Position numbers and translations under genes: made by a program. Shown piece after piece: positions 36,908 to 48,305 of a DNA stretch of 64,000 bases; within the stretch, counting starts at the first letter, position 1; each line of letters opens with the position of its first letter. This DNA is from Ctenosaura bakeri (Eukaryota; Chordata; Lepidosauria; Squamata; Iguanidae): assembly GCA_948474755.1 (NCBI GenBank), contig CAOLHI010001024.1, positions 124,001 to 188,000 on the forward strand. The letters run 5' to 3'. Below the pieces are notes generated by a model, which ran no database searches, had not been told where the DNA came from, and was given only the letters and a program-made list of their open reading frames with translations.

Positions 36908-37013
36908 AGCTTGGGAAAGTTCTTTTTTTTGGGCTACAGCTGCCAGAATACTTCAGTAAGCATGGCTTTTGTGGGAGATTTAGTCTTAAAATGTAACTTT
37001 TCTCAGTTCTGCA
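36908..37013. mobile_element. hAT-type MITE, palindromic
   Basis: 'gagcttgggaaagttcttttttttgggctacag' on the left pairs with 'gtcttaaaatgtaacttttctcagttctg' on the right. The centre is 'ctgccagaatacttcagtaagcatgg'. This matches a common sauropsid hAT MITE layout. The flanking duplication is not clear. Confidence 0.55.
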
Positions 37014-37403
37014 TACAGATTTCATCAGAGGATATTTGTCAAGTCCTCTCTTTAGAGATTCTGACTATGCTTTTAAATGCCTCAAGGCAGCAGGAGATGC
37101 ACCTGCTGTACCTCCCATTTCCTTGCCCCACCTTTACTTTCAACATCTTATTGCTCATCCCCCCACCCTACCTGGAGAGGATCCTGGTGGGGAAGACTGG
37201 TTAAGAAACACAGCTGTGGGGACATTGTGAGGATAGGATGCACAGTAGCTTCCAAGATTTTTAATGCTTCAAAGTTCTTAAAACTGATATTCAAGGTATC
37301 TGGACAAGGACCTGATTTAAGCAATCCAGGGAAGGGCAGCAACTTTGGAACTGGCATAAACAAGGTCCTTCCTAAAAGGCTGCATACCATAATTCTTTTC
37401 CTG

Positions 37404-37592
37404 ATGTTGTTGTGTGCCTGACTTGTGAACCTATCATGGGGGGGGGGTTGGCAAAATTTGTTCAGAGGCAGTTTGCCATTGCCTTCTTCTGGGGCTGAGA
37501 GTATGTGATTTACCCAAAGTCACCCAGCAGGTTTCCAAGGACTCCCAGAGTTCTAGTCCAGTACTCAAACCACTATACTACGTTGGCTTTCT
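37404..37592 (-). repeat. tRNA-derived SINE
   Basis: It has the reversed tail 'gttgttgtgtgcctgacttg', a body with 'ttgccattgccttcttctggggctgagag', 'caaagtcacccagcaggtttcc' and a reversed head 'accactatactacgttggct'. A G-run of ten replaces part of the body. Confidence 0.85.
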
Positions 37593-37867
37593 GTAGGATT
37601 TACTTCTGCATTTGTATGTGTGTATCATATAGCATTGCACTATCCATCACATAGTTTAGCAACCATGCATATGCTAAAGGCTAGGGATGGGCCAACCGAA
37701 TCCTCGAATCCTGGGTTAGGATTCGAGATTCCTGAATCCAAATCCCTGTGCCAAAATAGGCAAACCAAATCTTTCAAATCCACCAACGAAATAGATTGTT
37801 GGAGACTGGGACGCCTGGAAACCAGGGAGACCAGGATGCCTGAAAACCTGGAAGACCATACATACAA

Positions 37868-37992
37868 GGGAAGATACCCAGCTTGTTGGGGGCATGTATA
37901 GAAAAAAATGTTTCAAAATACATGCTAAGTTGTTCACCGCCTCGATCCATATGGAGAGGCGGGATACAAATAAATAAATAAAAAATAAAATA
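37868..37992 (+). repeat. SINE with L2-type tail, 5' truncated
   Basis: From 'gatacccagcttgttgggggc' to 'ggagaggcgggatacaaataaataaataa', it matches the 3' half of the full-length copy at 58166-58415. It is inserted in the hAT element. Confidence 0.8.
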
Positions 37993-38254
37993 AAAATAAA
38001 GATAGTAAGTGGGTAAGGTTTTCCCTTGGAGTAATAATGGCCTTTGCTAACAATTTCACAAATTACATCTGGGCTTGTATTCTAAGATATTTAAATTGAA
38101 CATTTCATATTTAAGTTCAGTGCTTGACTGGAAGCTACAGGCTTGAGATTTCAAGGACGGCTGAAACATTCCTTTGCATAGCTCCCTTGCAAACCTCTCT
38201 CAGACACAATTCTGGGGTTTGGAGTATTACAATGTCACAGTCTTCTCTGACAAA

Positions 38255-38819
38255 GGCCCTTTCCGCACCAGGCAATTAGAACGGGGCAGTGCGTCCTTTC
38301 ACAGAGGTCGTCTGCACCTTGGAGCAGACTAGGAACGGACTAATTACTTGAGATCCGCACTTCAGTCTGCTCCAAAATGACCCCAAGTGGTCCTCCAGCG
38401 TGTTTTCTAAAGATTGCAAAAAACAGGTCTTTATTTTCCTGGAACACGCCATTGTGTTTCTGCTCCCTTGTGCAGATTCGCAGGCTTGCACCAATGCGAG
38501 CCTGCGATCTGCGGAGGGCAGGCTTTAGGCGCGGCGAGCTTCAGCAGTTGGTCGGGACCCATGACCAACCGGAAGCCGCCATTTTGGAAGCCGGAAGCTG
38601 CCATTTTGGAAGCCGGAAGCCGCCATTTTGGAAGCTGGAAGCTGCCATTTTGGAAGCCAGAGCAGTGCGGATCTACAGACCTTGCACTGCTCTGATTCGC
38701 CCTGGACCAAGGAGGAGCCCTGCGGAAGGGCTTTAGGGACAGTCCACGTTGCTTCGGACCCCAGAAGAAACGGTAGGTAATGGCACGGAGCAATTCCATC
38801 ACCTTGTGCAGAAAGGGCC
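38255..38819. mobile_element. Long palindromic MITE (family B-like), copy with YY1-like array
   Basis: A 565-bp element with termini GGCCCTTTCCGCAC and CAGAAAGGGCC and a 3-bp duplication AAA (38252-38254, 38820-38822). It contains hairpins at 38471-38486/38499-38512 and at 38659-38668/38684-38693 (perfect 10 bp). A tandem array lies at 38571-38659. The interior differs from the other long copies, so it is a separate subfamily sharing the ends. Confidence 0.88.
38571..38659 (+). repeat. 22-bp tandem repeat with YY1-like motifs
   Basis: There are four units of GGAAGCCGGAAGC(T/C)GCCATTTT type, the first one shortened. GC(C/T)GCCATTTTGG occurs at 38575, 38597, 38619 and 38641, exactly 22 bp apart. 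Units 1 and 3 contain GCCGCCATTTT, which fits the reverse YY1 consensus GCCGCCATNTT. Units 2 and 4 have one change. Binding is inferred, not shown. Confidence 0.85.
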
Positions 38820-38994
38820 AAAGTGTACTGGTGCATCATCAAACTACAAACCCCAGGATGTGAGAAGGAGCTATACAAAGAAAAGCCAGTTTTGATCTGG
38901 ATTATCTCTCTACTGTAGTATGTGGCCTTGTTTATATAGGCAGGAAATGTGGGATTAATCCACATTTTCCTGCTTGTGAACAAAGGGCCTTCAT

Positions 38995-39126
38995 GTCATT
39001 TACAATCTGGGGAGATCCTGAGGCAAAACTATGACAATTGTCCTGACCAGAGTTCTTCAGAGGGACATTTGCCTTTGCCTAGGCTTTTGCTAAGGCTGAG
39101 AGAGTGTGTGTCTTGCCCAAGATTAT
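38995..39126 (-). repeat. SINE fragment inside the hAT element, diverged
   Basis: 'agagttcttcagagggacatttgcctttgcct' and 'aaggctgagagagtgtgtgtcttgcccaag' follow the reversed SINE body. The head is missing. Confidence 0.55.
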
Positions 39127-39271
39127 CCTTCTTTCTCTTGCTTTTCAAACTCTTTTTTAAAAAAGGATTTGAAAGATTCGAGATTCATAAGATTCGAGGA
39201 TTCCCAGAACCTTCCAGGGATTCGGATCCGGATTCAGAAAATTCTGGACTCGTTCCATCCCTACTAAAGGC

Positions 39272-41194
39272 TGATTCAGCTGATAAAAAGCTTGAGATGG
39301 TTTGTAATCATAAGCCACAAACCTGTATTATTCCACATCATTATAGCAAGTATTTATTTCTTCTTTTGAGAGCAATTCCTCAATGTTTTAAATGAAGTTT
39401 TTAAAAATCCCCTGATCAAAGATTAAAATAAAATATTGAACTATTAATAAGGGTATTTTTCACAACTGCAGCAATATCTTGTTTGTGTGCAGCAAGATTT
39501 CCATTTTGGGGTCATTTATAATTCCCCACTAACTCAGAAAAATTAACACTTGAGTGACAACATTGTAATGTCTCTGGAACTGTGTGTCAATTTGAAATGC
39601 CTTTTAACAGGAACAGGAAGCAATTTATTCTTTAAGCCTAAGGTTTTGCTTCTCAATTCATTATTTTTAAAGGGTTTTTTGCTTTACAACATCAATGAGA
39701 AACAGCTTTGCCCACAACCTGTAGGACTAACCTGGCCTACAATGGTCTCAAATCCAGCCATAAGGGTTCCTTGATCACCCTTCCTGGCAAATCCTCCTCA
39801 CAAAGAGGGCAAAAGCCCAGAACCTCTGCAGTGAGACAGCCAGCACTATGCCTTCCCCCACCCCATCTCAATATTTTGAAAGTCAGCTTGGTCTCAAAGT
39901 CAGATCAGCTAGCTTTTGAAGCATCAGTTGTGACTTTCCAGTCAAAACATTCTATGTAGCTCTTTGGGTGAGAAGCCAGTGAAGTTGGAGCATGTTCACA
40001 TTGGCATTGTTTGGTTCATGTGGGGGGCAGTGAGTGGCTATCTGGTCCGTTCCTTAAACTGGTTCCCGAGATTCACTTGGCAGCAGAACCTGGGAAAGGA
40101 TTCCACGTCTCCAGAGAGAACCAACTGTACATCTGCTCTAATCTGTCTCAGACAAGTGATGTCCATATGAAAGGAGAATGATTTATATGTTCTGTCCTCC
40201 ATGGAAGGACAACCTTTGCTGTATGGAACACATGGTCCATAAATCTCTTCATCCTCAGGGCCCAAGAATTCATTCAAGGAACCCGTTTAGCAGAGAAGTG
40301 AAATACAGTAACACCAGAGAATACATTTCCCAGTGAATGTATTCTAGAATAGTTTCATTAAAATTAGGGGAAATTTAAGCAAACATAATTGGCTCAAGGC
40401 ATTTGAACTTAGCATTGAGTGTTATAAGCTGTAACCAGTTCAGTTCTCCCAAGATCTGGTCCAGCACCATCATTACATAGAAACCCCTTTGTCTGTTCTA
40501 TTCATCTGGAGACAGTCATCTACTGCCAAACCCTTTACCAAGTAACTTTAGTGTAATTTTGATGATTAGCAAATATAATGAATTAGCAAACATCTCTAAC
40601 TTTCTATGCCTTACTATAGTTCATCCAGTGAGATATACTAAAGCTTCCAAGGAAAGTCACAAAACTGTCAACCATTGTTTTCATTCAGGGACCATGGGAT
40701 TTATTGGCATTCTTCTTGTTTTCTCATTATATTTTCTGCACAAGATGAATAGCTGTTGATTTGGGCAGTTGAATTTTGCCATCATTGAACAATATTTAAG
40801 ATTCTTTTCCCCCTTTTCACTGCATGGCTCTGAATACCAAAAGCTGACATTAAACCCAAAGTATTTAAGGGATTGTGTCCGTGATCCATAGCTGAACCAT
40901 AGTTTGCTTTGTTACTCCAAGAGGTGGTTCCTGTTTCCAGCCATTGCTAATCTGTTTGCCTTTTTTTTTTTGTCTTCCACATCACATTTTTAGAGCCTCA
41001 CCTTTTTCTCTGCAGCCATTGCTGCTTTATGTGCCTCTTGCCTTCCAAATTGTTCCTTTGAAATCTCATCTGCTGTAGATGCAGCTTTTCCCTTTATGTT
41101 TGTTGCTCTGCAGTTTCAGTTATTCTCATTAAAGCATTTGGCAGTCACTTTTTCTGGAAAGCTAACTTCTTATAAATCTCCTATTGTATAACAG
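39272..41194. other. Unclassified intergenic DNA
   Basis: I see no gene or named repeat. Confidence 0.5.
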
Positions 41195-41539
41195 CCTGAA
41201 TCATTGCTAGATTAGACTTGCTGGGCTCAGAACTTCTGTGGGGGTGGTTGAGCCATTAAAAGGGTCTCCACCAGGAAGCTTATGGATCTGGATCTCCTGA
41301 TGGTTCTTTGGGATTTTCCTGCTTCCTTGACAGATGATTGTATCAAATCTCTGGCTGACCTCTGGAATATGAAAATGGCCAGGGTGGTAGACATGATGCT
41401 CCCAAGCGTTGTCTATCATTAAGTGGAGTCAAGCCAGCTCCCTGGTTTTCCAATGGTTTCCCAAAAGAAACAAATGAGATTGCTGTTGGAGTAACATTGG
41501 TGGGAAACTCGAATAAGTCCAATCAAACATGGTCTAGAC

Positions 41540-41922
41540 CAGAGTTTTCCAAATTTTTTATGTCGGTGACACACTTTTTAGACATGCATCTTTTCATGAT
41601 ATAATAGTCCAGTAAGTTATTCAGTAAGTGGAAGCAACCCCTTCATCTGAGCCTGGTCCATCACCACCCTTGCTGGGGTCTTCCTCGGCCCCAAGTGGCA
41701 GCGGCAGGAAAGGCAGCCCTTCCATCTGGGCCTGGTCTGCTGCCGCCGCCGTCACTAGGGTCTTCCTCAGCCCTGGGAAGTGGTAGAGGCAGCCCCTTTA
41801 TCCAGGCCTGCCCCCCCCAGCAGTTGGAAAGGCAGCCCCCCCACCCATAACAATCACACGACATATCTACACACTGCAGGAGATGCACTAACGTGTCACA
41901 ACACACAGTTTGGAAAGCTCTG
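41540..41922. mobile_element. Non-autonomous hAT element with perfect duplication
   Basis: A 383-bp element with termini CAGAGTTTTCCAAA and TTTGGAAAGCTCTG. It is flanked by a perfect 8-bp duplication GTCTAGAC (41532-41539 and 41923-41930), itself palindromic. The start 'ggtgacacactttttagacatgcatc' is typical of an abundant amniote hAT family. It lies within the L2 LINE. Confidence 0.93.
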
Positions 41923-43083
41923 GTCTAGACAGAGTTATTTAAAGGCCTACTTGGTAGCAATGCAAGCAGCTAAAAAACAAACACGGTACTTGCAAGAGCC
42001 AGCCATGAGGGATGTTTTGAGTGGTTAGGGATCCTTCATACACTATCCCACAAGGGAAAAATCTAGTCCACTCAAAAACCCATGGTGAGAAATTTGTCCA
42101 GCATTTTGCAAATGAAATCAGTTGGATCCACAGCTGGATGCTATAATAGATACAGATTCAGTAGATTGAACTTTGGCCTTTACTTGTCCAGCAATAATAA
42201 ATACTTTTAAATTTGTACAGCCTGAGGAAGCAAACAGGATTCTTAGAGAGGTGAGAGCCACTATGTTTGTGTGTTAAAGCTCTGCCCCTCTTGACTTATC
42301 AAAAAAGCTGGTTGTGGGGCAGACAGTTGAGTGATTTAGACAGAGTTGTCAATGCCTTGCTAAAACAAAGCAGAGTTCAATCACATCTAATGAGGCAATT
42401 GTAAGACTATAGTTTTACCAGCTTTCCTTGCATTTGGCTATACTAAATATTTACCAACAAGTTATCAACATTCCATTTCTGGAGTGTTTGATGGCCTCTC
42501 TGCAATATGCTATATTGGATGAGATGAATTAGATCGATTTCAACCTGGTTTCAGATCTGACTATGGGAGAGAAATGGCTTTGGTCACTTTAGTGGATGAC
42601 TTGCACCAGTAACTGGACAGAGTGTATCACTCTTGGTTTTCTGAACTTCTCAGCAGCTGTTGATACCATTGGCCATTGTATCCTTCTGCGCTGCCTTGCT
42701 GGGATGAGACATGGAAGTACTGTTTTATAGTAAGCTCTTTCCTGCTTAGAGGGTAAACCCAGAAGGTGCAGCTAGAAGACTCCTGTTTGACTCTTTGGAG
42801 ATTGGCTTACAGGCTCCCTTAGAATGCAGTTCTATCTCTCATGCTATTTGATATACACATTAAACTGTTGGGAGAGTCCATCTGGAGTTTTGGACTCTGG
42901 TGCCATCAGTATGCAAATGACACCCAACCCAACTCTCTTATTCCTTTCCACCTAAGTCCAAGGAAGCTGTTTCAATCTAATGGACTAGATGAGGATATAT
43001 GAATTCTAAACCTAATTCAGGCAAGACAGAAGTGCTCTTGGTGAGCTTGTTACTGCAGTCTAGGCCTACCCGGAGATAGCACT

Positions 43084-44037
43084 CAATATCACTTTGATAT
43101 CAAACCATTTGGCTTTCCTCTGCCACCCCACTCCATGTGTTTGCGAGGCCTCCGGACAAGCATGTAAACAGGAACGGTCGATAATTGCTGGACATTCCAT
43201 TCTCCACCCAGGCGGGCCAGACAGAGCCGGTTCGTCACTTCAGGGACCTCTCTGGCAAATACCTCATTGCATATGCGCGATACTAACAAAGGCTCCCTGC
43301 CCCGAGCAGGTAACCTGACAAAGCTGTACTAAGTGCTCCGCATTTGCATACTGGCTACACTATTGTTAATTCAGCTCTAAGTCAATCATGCTAAATTCTG
43401 ACCTTTCCAAGGCTTTGTCCCACTCCTAAATCGCATTGTTCTCACCGAGTGAGGTATGGCCTGCAATCACAATTCACCCTATAAAAACCCCTGATTCTGA
43501 GACCTTCCTCGGATCGCTTTGGACTTCCATTCCACCTTGCTGCCGCTTTGCCTGGCAAGCCGTCCCCTCAGTTCCAGTAACTGAGCCCGCTCAACCCGGG
43601 ATCACTCCCGAGTTCCATCCAGCCTTGCCGCCACTCTGCTTGGTGAGCTCCCCTCAGCTAACCGCGCTGAGCTTCTTCTCCGCACCCCAACTTCACTCTC
43701 AAGGTCCTGGACTACAAGACAGGTGTCGTATCACCCATTTCCCTCTAAAAATCTCTGTTTCAAGTCAATCTCTGATACTCTGATCTCTGATACAGTTAGC
43801 TGTGTAACTGTGGTGTCTTTAATATTTGTCTGTACTTAATAAAACATTATTTTTATTACTTTAAACTGTCTGACTGCTTGACTGACCTGACCCCGTAGAT
43901 GCTGGGTTGCAAGATCCTGCTAAGTTACCCTGCCTCTCGCTAGCTTCAGTGAGTGCTCCAGCTAATCTTCCCCAAAGTTGTGTTGTTGTTTGGTTATTTA
44001 GGCGTCCCTCCTGGGGCCCCCAGAGATCAGGGTAACA
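43084..44037 (+). mobile_element. Solo LTR of a retrovirus-like element (copy 3)
   Basis: A 954-bp LTR in + orientation inside the L2 LINE, homologous to 8221-9057 and 31980-32819. It has a TATA box at 43480-43486 and AATAAA at 43838-43843. It is about 110 bp longer than the others because of an internal duplication near 43520-43660: a phrase ending CCCCTCAG recurs about 95 bp on. It ends GGTAACA. The flanks show no clean 5-bp duplication. Confidence 0.85.
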
Positions 44038-44265
44038 AGCTGAACAGCAGACCAGGCATTGGGGATTCAGCCGGGCTGGATGGGATTACATTCCCTCTGA
44101 GGACACAGGTTTGTAGCTTGGGTGTACTCCCAAATTCAACCTTCAGCCTGGAAGCTGAGGTTTCTGCAGTGGCTAGGAGTTAAAATTCATGTGCCAGCTG
44201 TGCCTGTCCCTAGAGAAGTAGGATTTGATAGTGATATATGCTTTAGATGCCTCCAGTTTGGATTT

Positions 44266-45168
44266 GCAGGGGTATCAAACTCAATTTCATCTTGGGCTGC
44301 ATAAGCATTACGGTTGCCCTCAAAGAGCTCGTTGTATCTGTAAGACCATAAAAATATATCTACTCTTTTATCATATTAAATAATTGCCTCTGCATTCTAT
44401 TATTACTGATTTTAGTATAACTAGCTCTGAAACTAGAAGTCTAGGAAAAATAATGGCAAGCAGATATTCAAGTGTAGAACTATTGTACAATTTGTACAAT
44501 TGTACAATCATAGTAAATGGCCCCTATACTTCTGTAAAGTGACATAGAATTGGTCAGTATATCCAAAGTGTGCTACTTTCTGCTCTCCATACCCTCTCTG
44601 TGCCTCTTTTAGCCCCCCAGGGCCTCTCTGTGCCTCTTTCTGCCCCTCTCTGTACCTGGTGAGCCTGATCCCCACATTGTGGGCCCCCAGCTGCAACTCC
44701 AAGCTGCATGGAGTGTTGCCATGGATTTAATCCGTGGCAATGCTCTGACAGTGAGACTTGGACAGAAGAGCAGTTAAAAGTAGATCGCAAGTGCTGGCTG
44801 TTGAGCCCCCCTTCAGAATACCAGCAGCTGGGGGCCCTCAATGTGGGGATTGGACTCACCAGGCAGGGGGAGTCCCACAGCTTCAGGAGAGGTGTGAGGG
44901 CCACATGATTTCTCAGCACCACAAATACTTTCCTGATGCCTCTCAATACCCAAAGAAGAAGATGGGTTAGAGAGAGGAAGTATAGGGCCACCATGCTGAT
45001 TCACCTCCTTTCCCTCTCCTTGTCCTGACCTAGTTTGGAGCCTAGCTGCCCATTCTCCCCACCATGCTTCACCCCCTCACACCACATTTTGATATTTGTG
45101 ATTTTCCCACTTTTGCAAGGGGCCTGCCCCCTAACCTTAACAAATATGGAGGGCCAAGTGTATTTGAA
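44266..45168. mobile_element. hAT-like element within the L2 LINE, with a foldback core
   Basis: The left end 'caggggtatcaaactcaatttc' and the right end 'ggccaagtgtatttgaaa' are the two halves of a known hAT end type. The L2 sequence resumes at about 45170. Inside, 44658-44693 and 44825-44860 are inverted copies agreeing at 32 of 36 positions, with a further hairpin at about 44707-44750 between them. The exact ends and duplication are not resolved. Confidence 0.6.
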
Positions 45169-45726
45169 AACTTCAGCTAGTCCAAAGATCTCCGGCCAGA
45201 CTGTTAACTGGAGCTGGCTATAGGGAGCATACAAGATTTTTGTTACAACTGCTCCACTTGCTGCTTCTGGGCACAATTCAAAGTGCTGTGTATGATCTAT
45301 GAAGCTCTATACAGCTTAGGTCCAGACAATCTGATACACTATTTCGCCACATATGAGCCTGCAAACATTTTTAGATTTCTGTTCCACCACCCTCATTGGC
45401 ACATCTGGTGGGAACATGGTACAGTCTTTTCAGGTTATATTGGTGCCCCTTACCATCATCTTGTAGGCAGGTAATGACTTTTCCCCCCTCAACATGCCTT
45501 TGAAAATGATTGCTAATCTGGGAAAGGGCTTTCATAATAGCTGTGCTGTCTGTATTTATTAATTTTCTTTTGTAACAGTTATACTTTTAAATTGCTTTTA
45601 ATATTTTTGATAGTTTAATTACATTTTAAGTTTTGTGTGATGTGAACTGTTACAATTTGTTTTAATTTTCCTTTTATTCAGTCTGGAACTGAACTCAATA
45701 AAATGAAGGAAATAAATAACTAAATA

Positions 45727-45727
45727 G

Positions 45728-45779
<52 letters not shown>

Positions 45780-45780
45780 A
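45727..45780 (+). repeat. (GAT)n microsatellite at an L2 3' end
   Basis: About 17 GAT units, followed by a short (AGT)n/(AGC)n tract to 45806. It begins exactly where the L2 3' tail stops. The histidine-rich minus frame is an artefact. Confidence 0.95.
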
Positions 45781-45806
45781 GGAAATAGTAGTAGTAGCAG
45801 CAGCAT

Positions 45807-47942
45807 TGGTTAGAGAATTTTCCCACTTAGTGGCTGAAGACGGTACTGTATGTACCATTAATGCACTAAACACAGACACACACAAAGAGCCCCAAGGTAC
45901 ATACGGTTAGGGACCCTGTAATACCCATCTCAAGTTTCAAACATTTAGGTTTCATGGACTTGGCATGATGACAGACACTTACATATACATTTAATGTAAA
46001 TAAATGCAACACAAGGCTTCTGTGAAAGTTTTCCCATTCCTGACATCAAATACAATTAATAGAAGTTGCAAATAATAAAGGTGAGTATCTAAACTGGCTC
46101 TGACACTTAGTGAAATTAAATATCCAACCAAGTGGGAAATGCTATTCTAAATCAATGAACCTGAATTATCCATTTAGGAATGGCAATGAAAAGTATAAAA
46201 TGTAACTGAAAATATTTAGAATCTCTGAAATATCAGCCAGTCAATTAAACACAGTAAAATTTATTTCATACCTTTTTAAATGTACACTACATTTAACCAT
46301 ACTATGTTTTTACCATAATTTTTATAGGCCATGGAATTGGCAGAAACATGATGACACCTAGTGGTACCAACCAATAATCACAAACAAGCAACAGTAAAAG
46401 GTATCCAAGATAAATATTTCTACAACAGTTCTTCAAAAATAAAGCTGCATAAAAGAAAAAAAAATACCTTCAATACTTATGTATTAAAGTACAACATTAC
46501 CTACTTGTTAATAACTGCACAAAGGAAAAATTACTGGGTAGGACTTTAGGCACCTCTCTTCCTGCTAGAACTTTTCCCTTGTATAGTTATACAAAATGCG
46601 GAGGTTCATTAGCTCAGTGGATGCCTGTGAGAAAATGGTCCCAGCTTCCAGTAGACAATGGGACTGGCTCATCAACAGTCTTTCGCATAGCTTAAAGCTT
46701 ATGCCATATATTTTCTGATATTTATTATGTCAGAAAATAGAAAATGAAGTACCTCCTAACTCATGTGTATAACCCACTACTTACCTCCTGTTAAGGGGAG
46801 TTATGCAATATCAAGTATTGCAGGTGCCAACTGACAGAAGGAATATTTAGATATTTCTGCATTGCCCTACTTTCTTTTTAGCTATGTTTAGATTTGATAG
46901 GGATTTCTTTTTCATTGTGAAATTACTATTAACTGCCTGATCCCAAGGAGGAAAGAGGTATAAAGTATTTTTTGTAAAATAAGCCAATATTAGGAAAATA
47001 TTACTTAAATATTAAAATATCAATTTACATCAGCAGAAGAAATGATCTAGAACCTAAGATAAATTAATTTGTGGGAACTAATGAGACAGATTGCTTATCT
47101 GTTCTTCAAGTGGTTATCTGTGAATGCAAACCAATGGGTTTACTGTACCTGCACAGTACATCATTCAGAATCTTCTAGAGCTATTATGAATGTGTGTTTT
47201 TTTTTTGGTGGTAGTCTCTCTTCCCCGGGTCCATGTGACCAATCTGATTCCTTCACACTCTCAGTTCCCTGTATGCTGAAGCAGTGGCCAAGGAACTAAA
47301 GAGAGAGAGAGAGTATGGCACACTGAGGGCAGGATGCACGGATGCTGTGTGAGTTCACAGTTCACCACTGAAAGAACTATGGCTACCTGTCCTCCTTCTT
47401 CATAGTCCCTATGACTCACACAAATGGGATAGTAGCAAGCTACTCACCATAGGAGCTAGGAGCAGTTTGTGATACAGAAGAACAGCATGTCTGGCACCCA
47501 ACCTATAATGAGTAGTAAAGGTCAGGGGCTGACACCAAATAGCTGCCCTGCAAATGTCCTACACAGATATGCTGTAACAAGCCCTTACTTCTCTCAGACT
47601 GGTGTGGCAGTTCCCAATTTGATAAGTCGCTCTGCATTTACCACACAACTCTGCCTTCCCCCTTATAACATGATCTTTGTCTAAAAGAGTGAAGGTTTTT
47701 CAATGTTTATTTAGAACTCATTCATAATTTTATGGTAGTGTGGTTTCCATGTTACTTTATATACTGTATACAACTCAGTGAGTCAGTATTTATAAAAATA
47801 AACTATAACATTTGTTAAGATAACCAGAATAAAGTATTAGAGTTCATATGCATTCAAGATTGATACATTTCTTCTGTGCACTATTTAGACAGTTCGCTTA
47901 TATCTTTAGACTCTCATATTAAGCACAAGCATCATATAACAG
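45807..47942. other. Unclassified AT-rich intergenic DNA
   Basis: I see no gene or named repeat. Confidence 0.5.
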
Positions 47943-48305
47943 CCCTTTGGCTAAACTCCCACCAAAGGATCAATCTAGGTCACACTCTCTGACAGATTCT
48001 ACTAAGGTTCAGTTATTCTTCTGCCTCTCACTTGGCTTCCATTGAGAATTAAACCTCCCAACATAGTCACATTCTCTGGCTGACTGAGGGACTCTACTCC
48101 CTAGCTTCTTGATAGGCTCTCATTGAAGGATGAAATAACCATAGGTACTTGGCTTTATATAACTTTTTCTCTCAGCCACAAGCCCCTCCCACACACACTG
48201 CTGGGCTGCGTTTCTCTCCTGAGGTGCTATTCTGTTTGCCTAGCAACCTGCTTCCACACTGCTTTGGCACTTCAGATAGCCACACACCCCAGTCACACAT
48301 GCCTT

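Larger units (their letters stand above)
37682..39263. mobile_element. hAT DNA transposon with nested insertions
   Basis: The termini are TAGGGATGGG and the complementary CCATCCCTA. A perfect 8-bp duplication CTAAAGGC flanks the element (37674-37681 and 39264-39271). The outer parts are rich in GATTCGAG/GAATCC motifs that pair across the element. The interior has received a 5'-truncated SINE (37868-37992), a long family B MITE (38255-38819) and a SINE fragment (about 38995-39126). No transposase frame remains. Confidence 0.9.
41195..45728 (+). mobile_element. L2-type LINE, long copy with three nested insertions
   Basis: Parts of the pol frame can be followed from about 41195 (linker before the reverse transcriptase), through the RT (about 42480-43080, with the catalytic motif degraded from YADD to YAND at 42910-42921), the post-RT region (44038-44265, 45170-45480) and the 3' tail (to 45728). 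Stops and frameshifts are frequent, so it is dead. The interruptions are a hAT element (41540-41922), a solo LTR (43084-44037) and a hAT-like element (about 44266-45168). The 3' end seeds a (GAT)n microsatellite. Confidence 0.8.

Noticed and set aside
38525..38983. ORFs with repeated 'PKWRLPASKMAASGFQNG'-type text
   Set aside because: They translate the 22-bp tandem repeat of the MITE at 38255-38819.
45619..45885. Histidine-rich minus-strand ORF
   Set aside because: It is a translated (GAT)n microsatellite.
46600..46680. tRNA-like A box ('tagctcagtgg')
   Set aside because: No B box or cloverleaf could be found downstream, so I do not call a tRNA or SINE.
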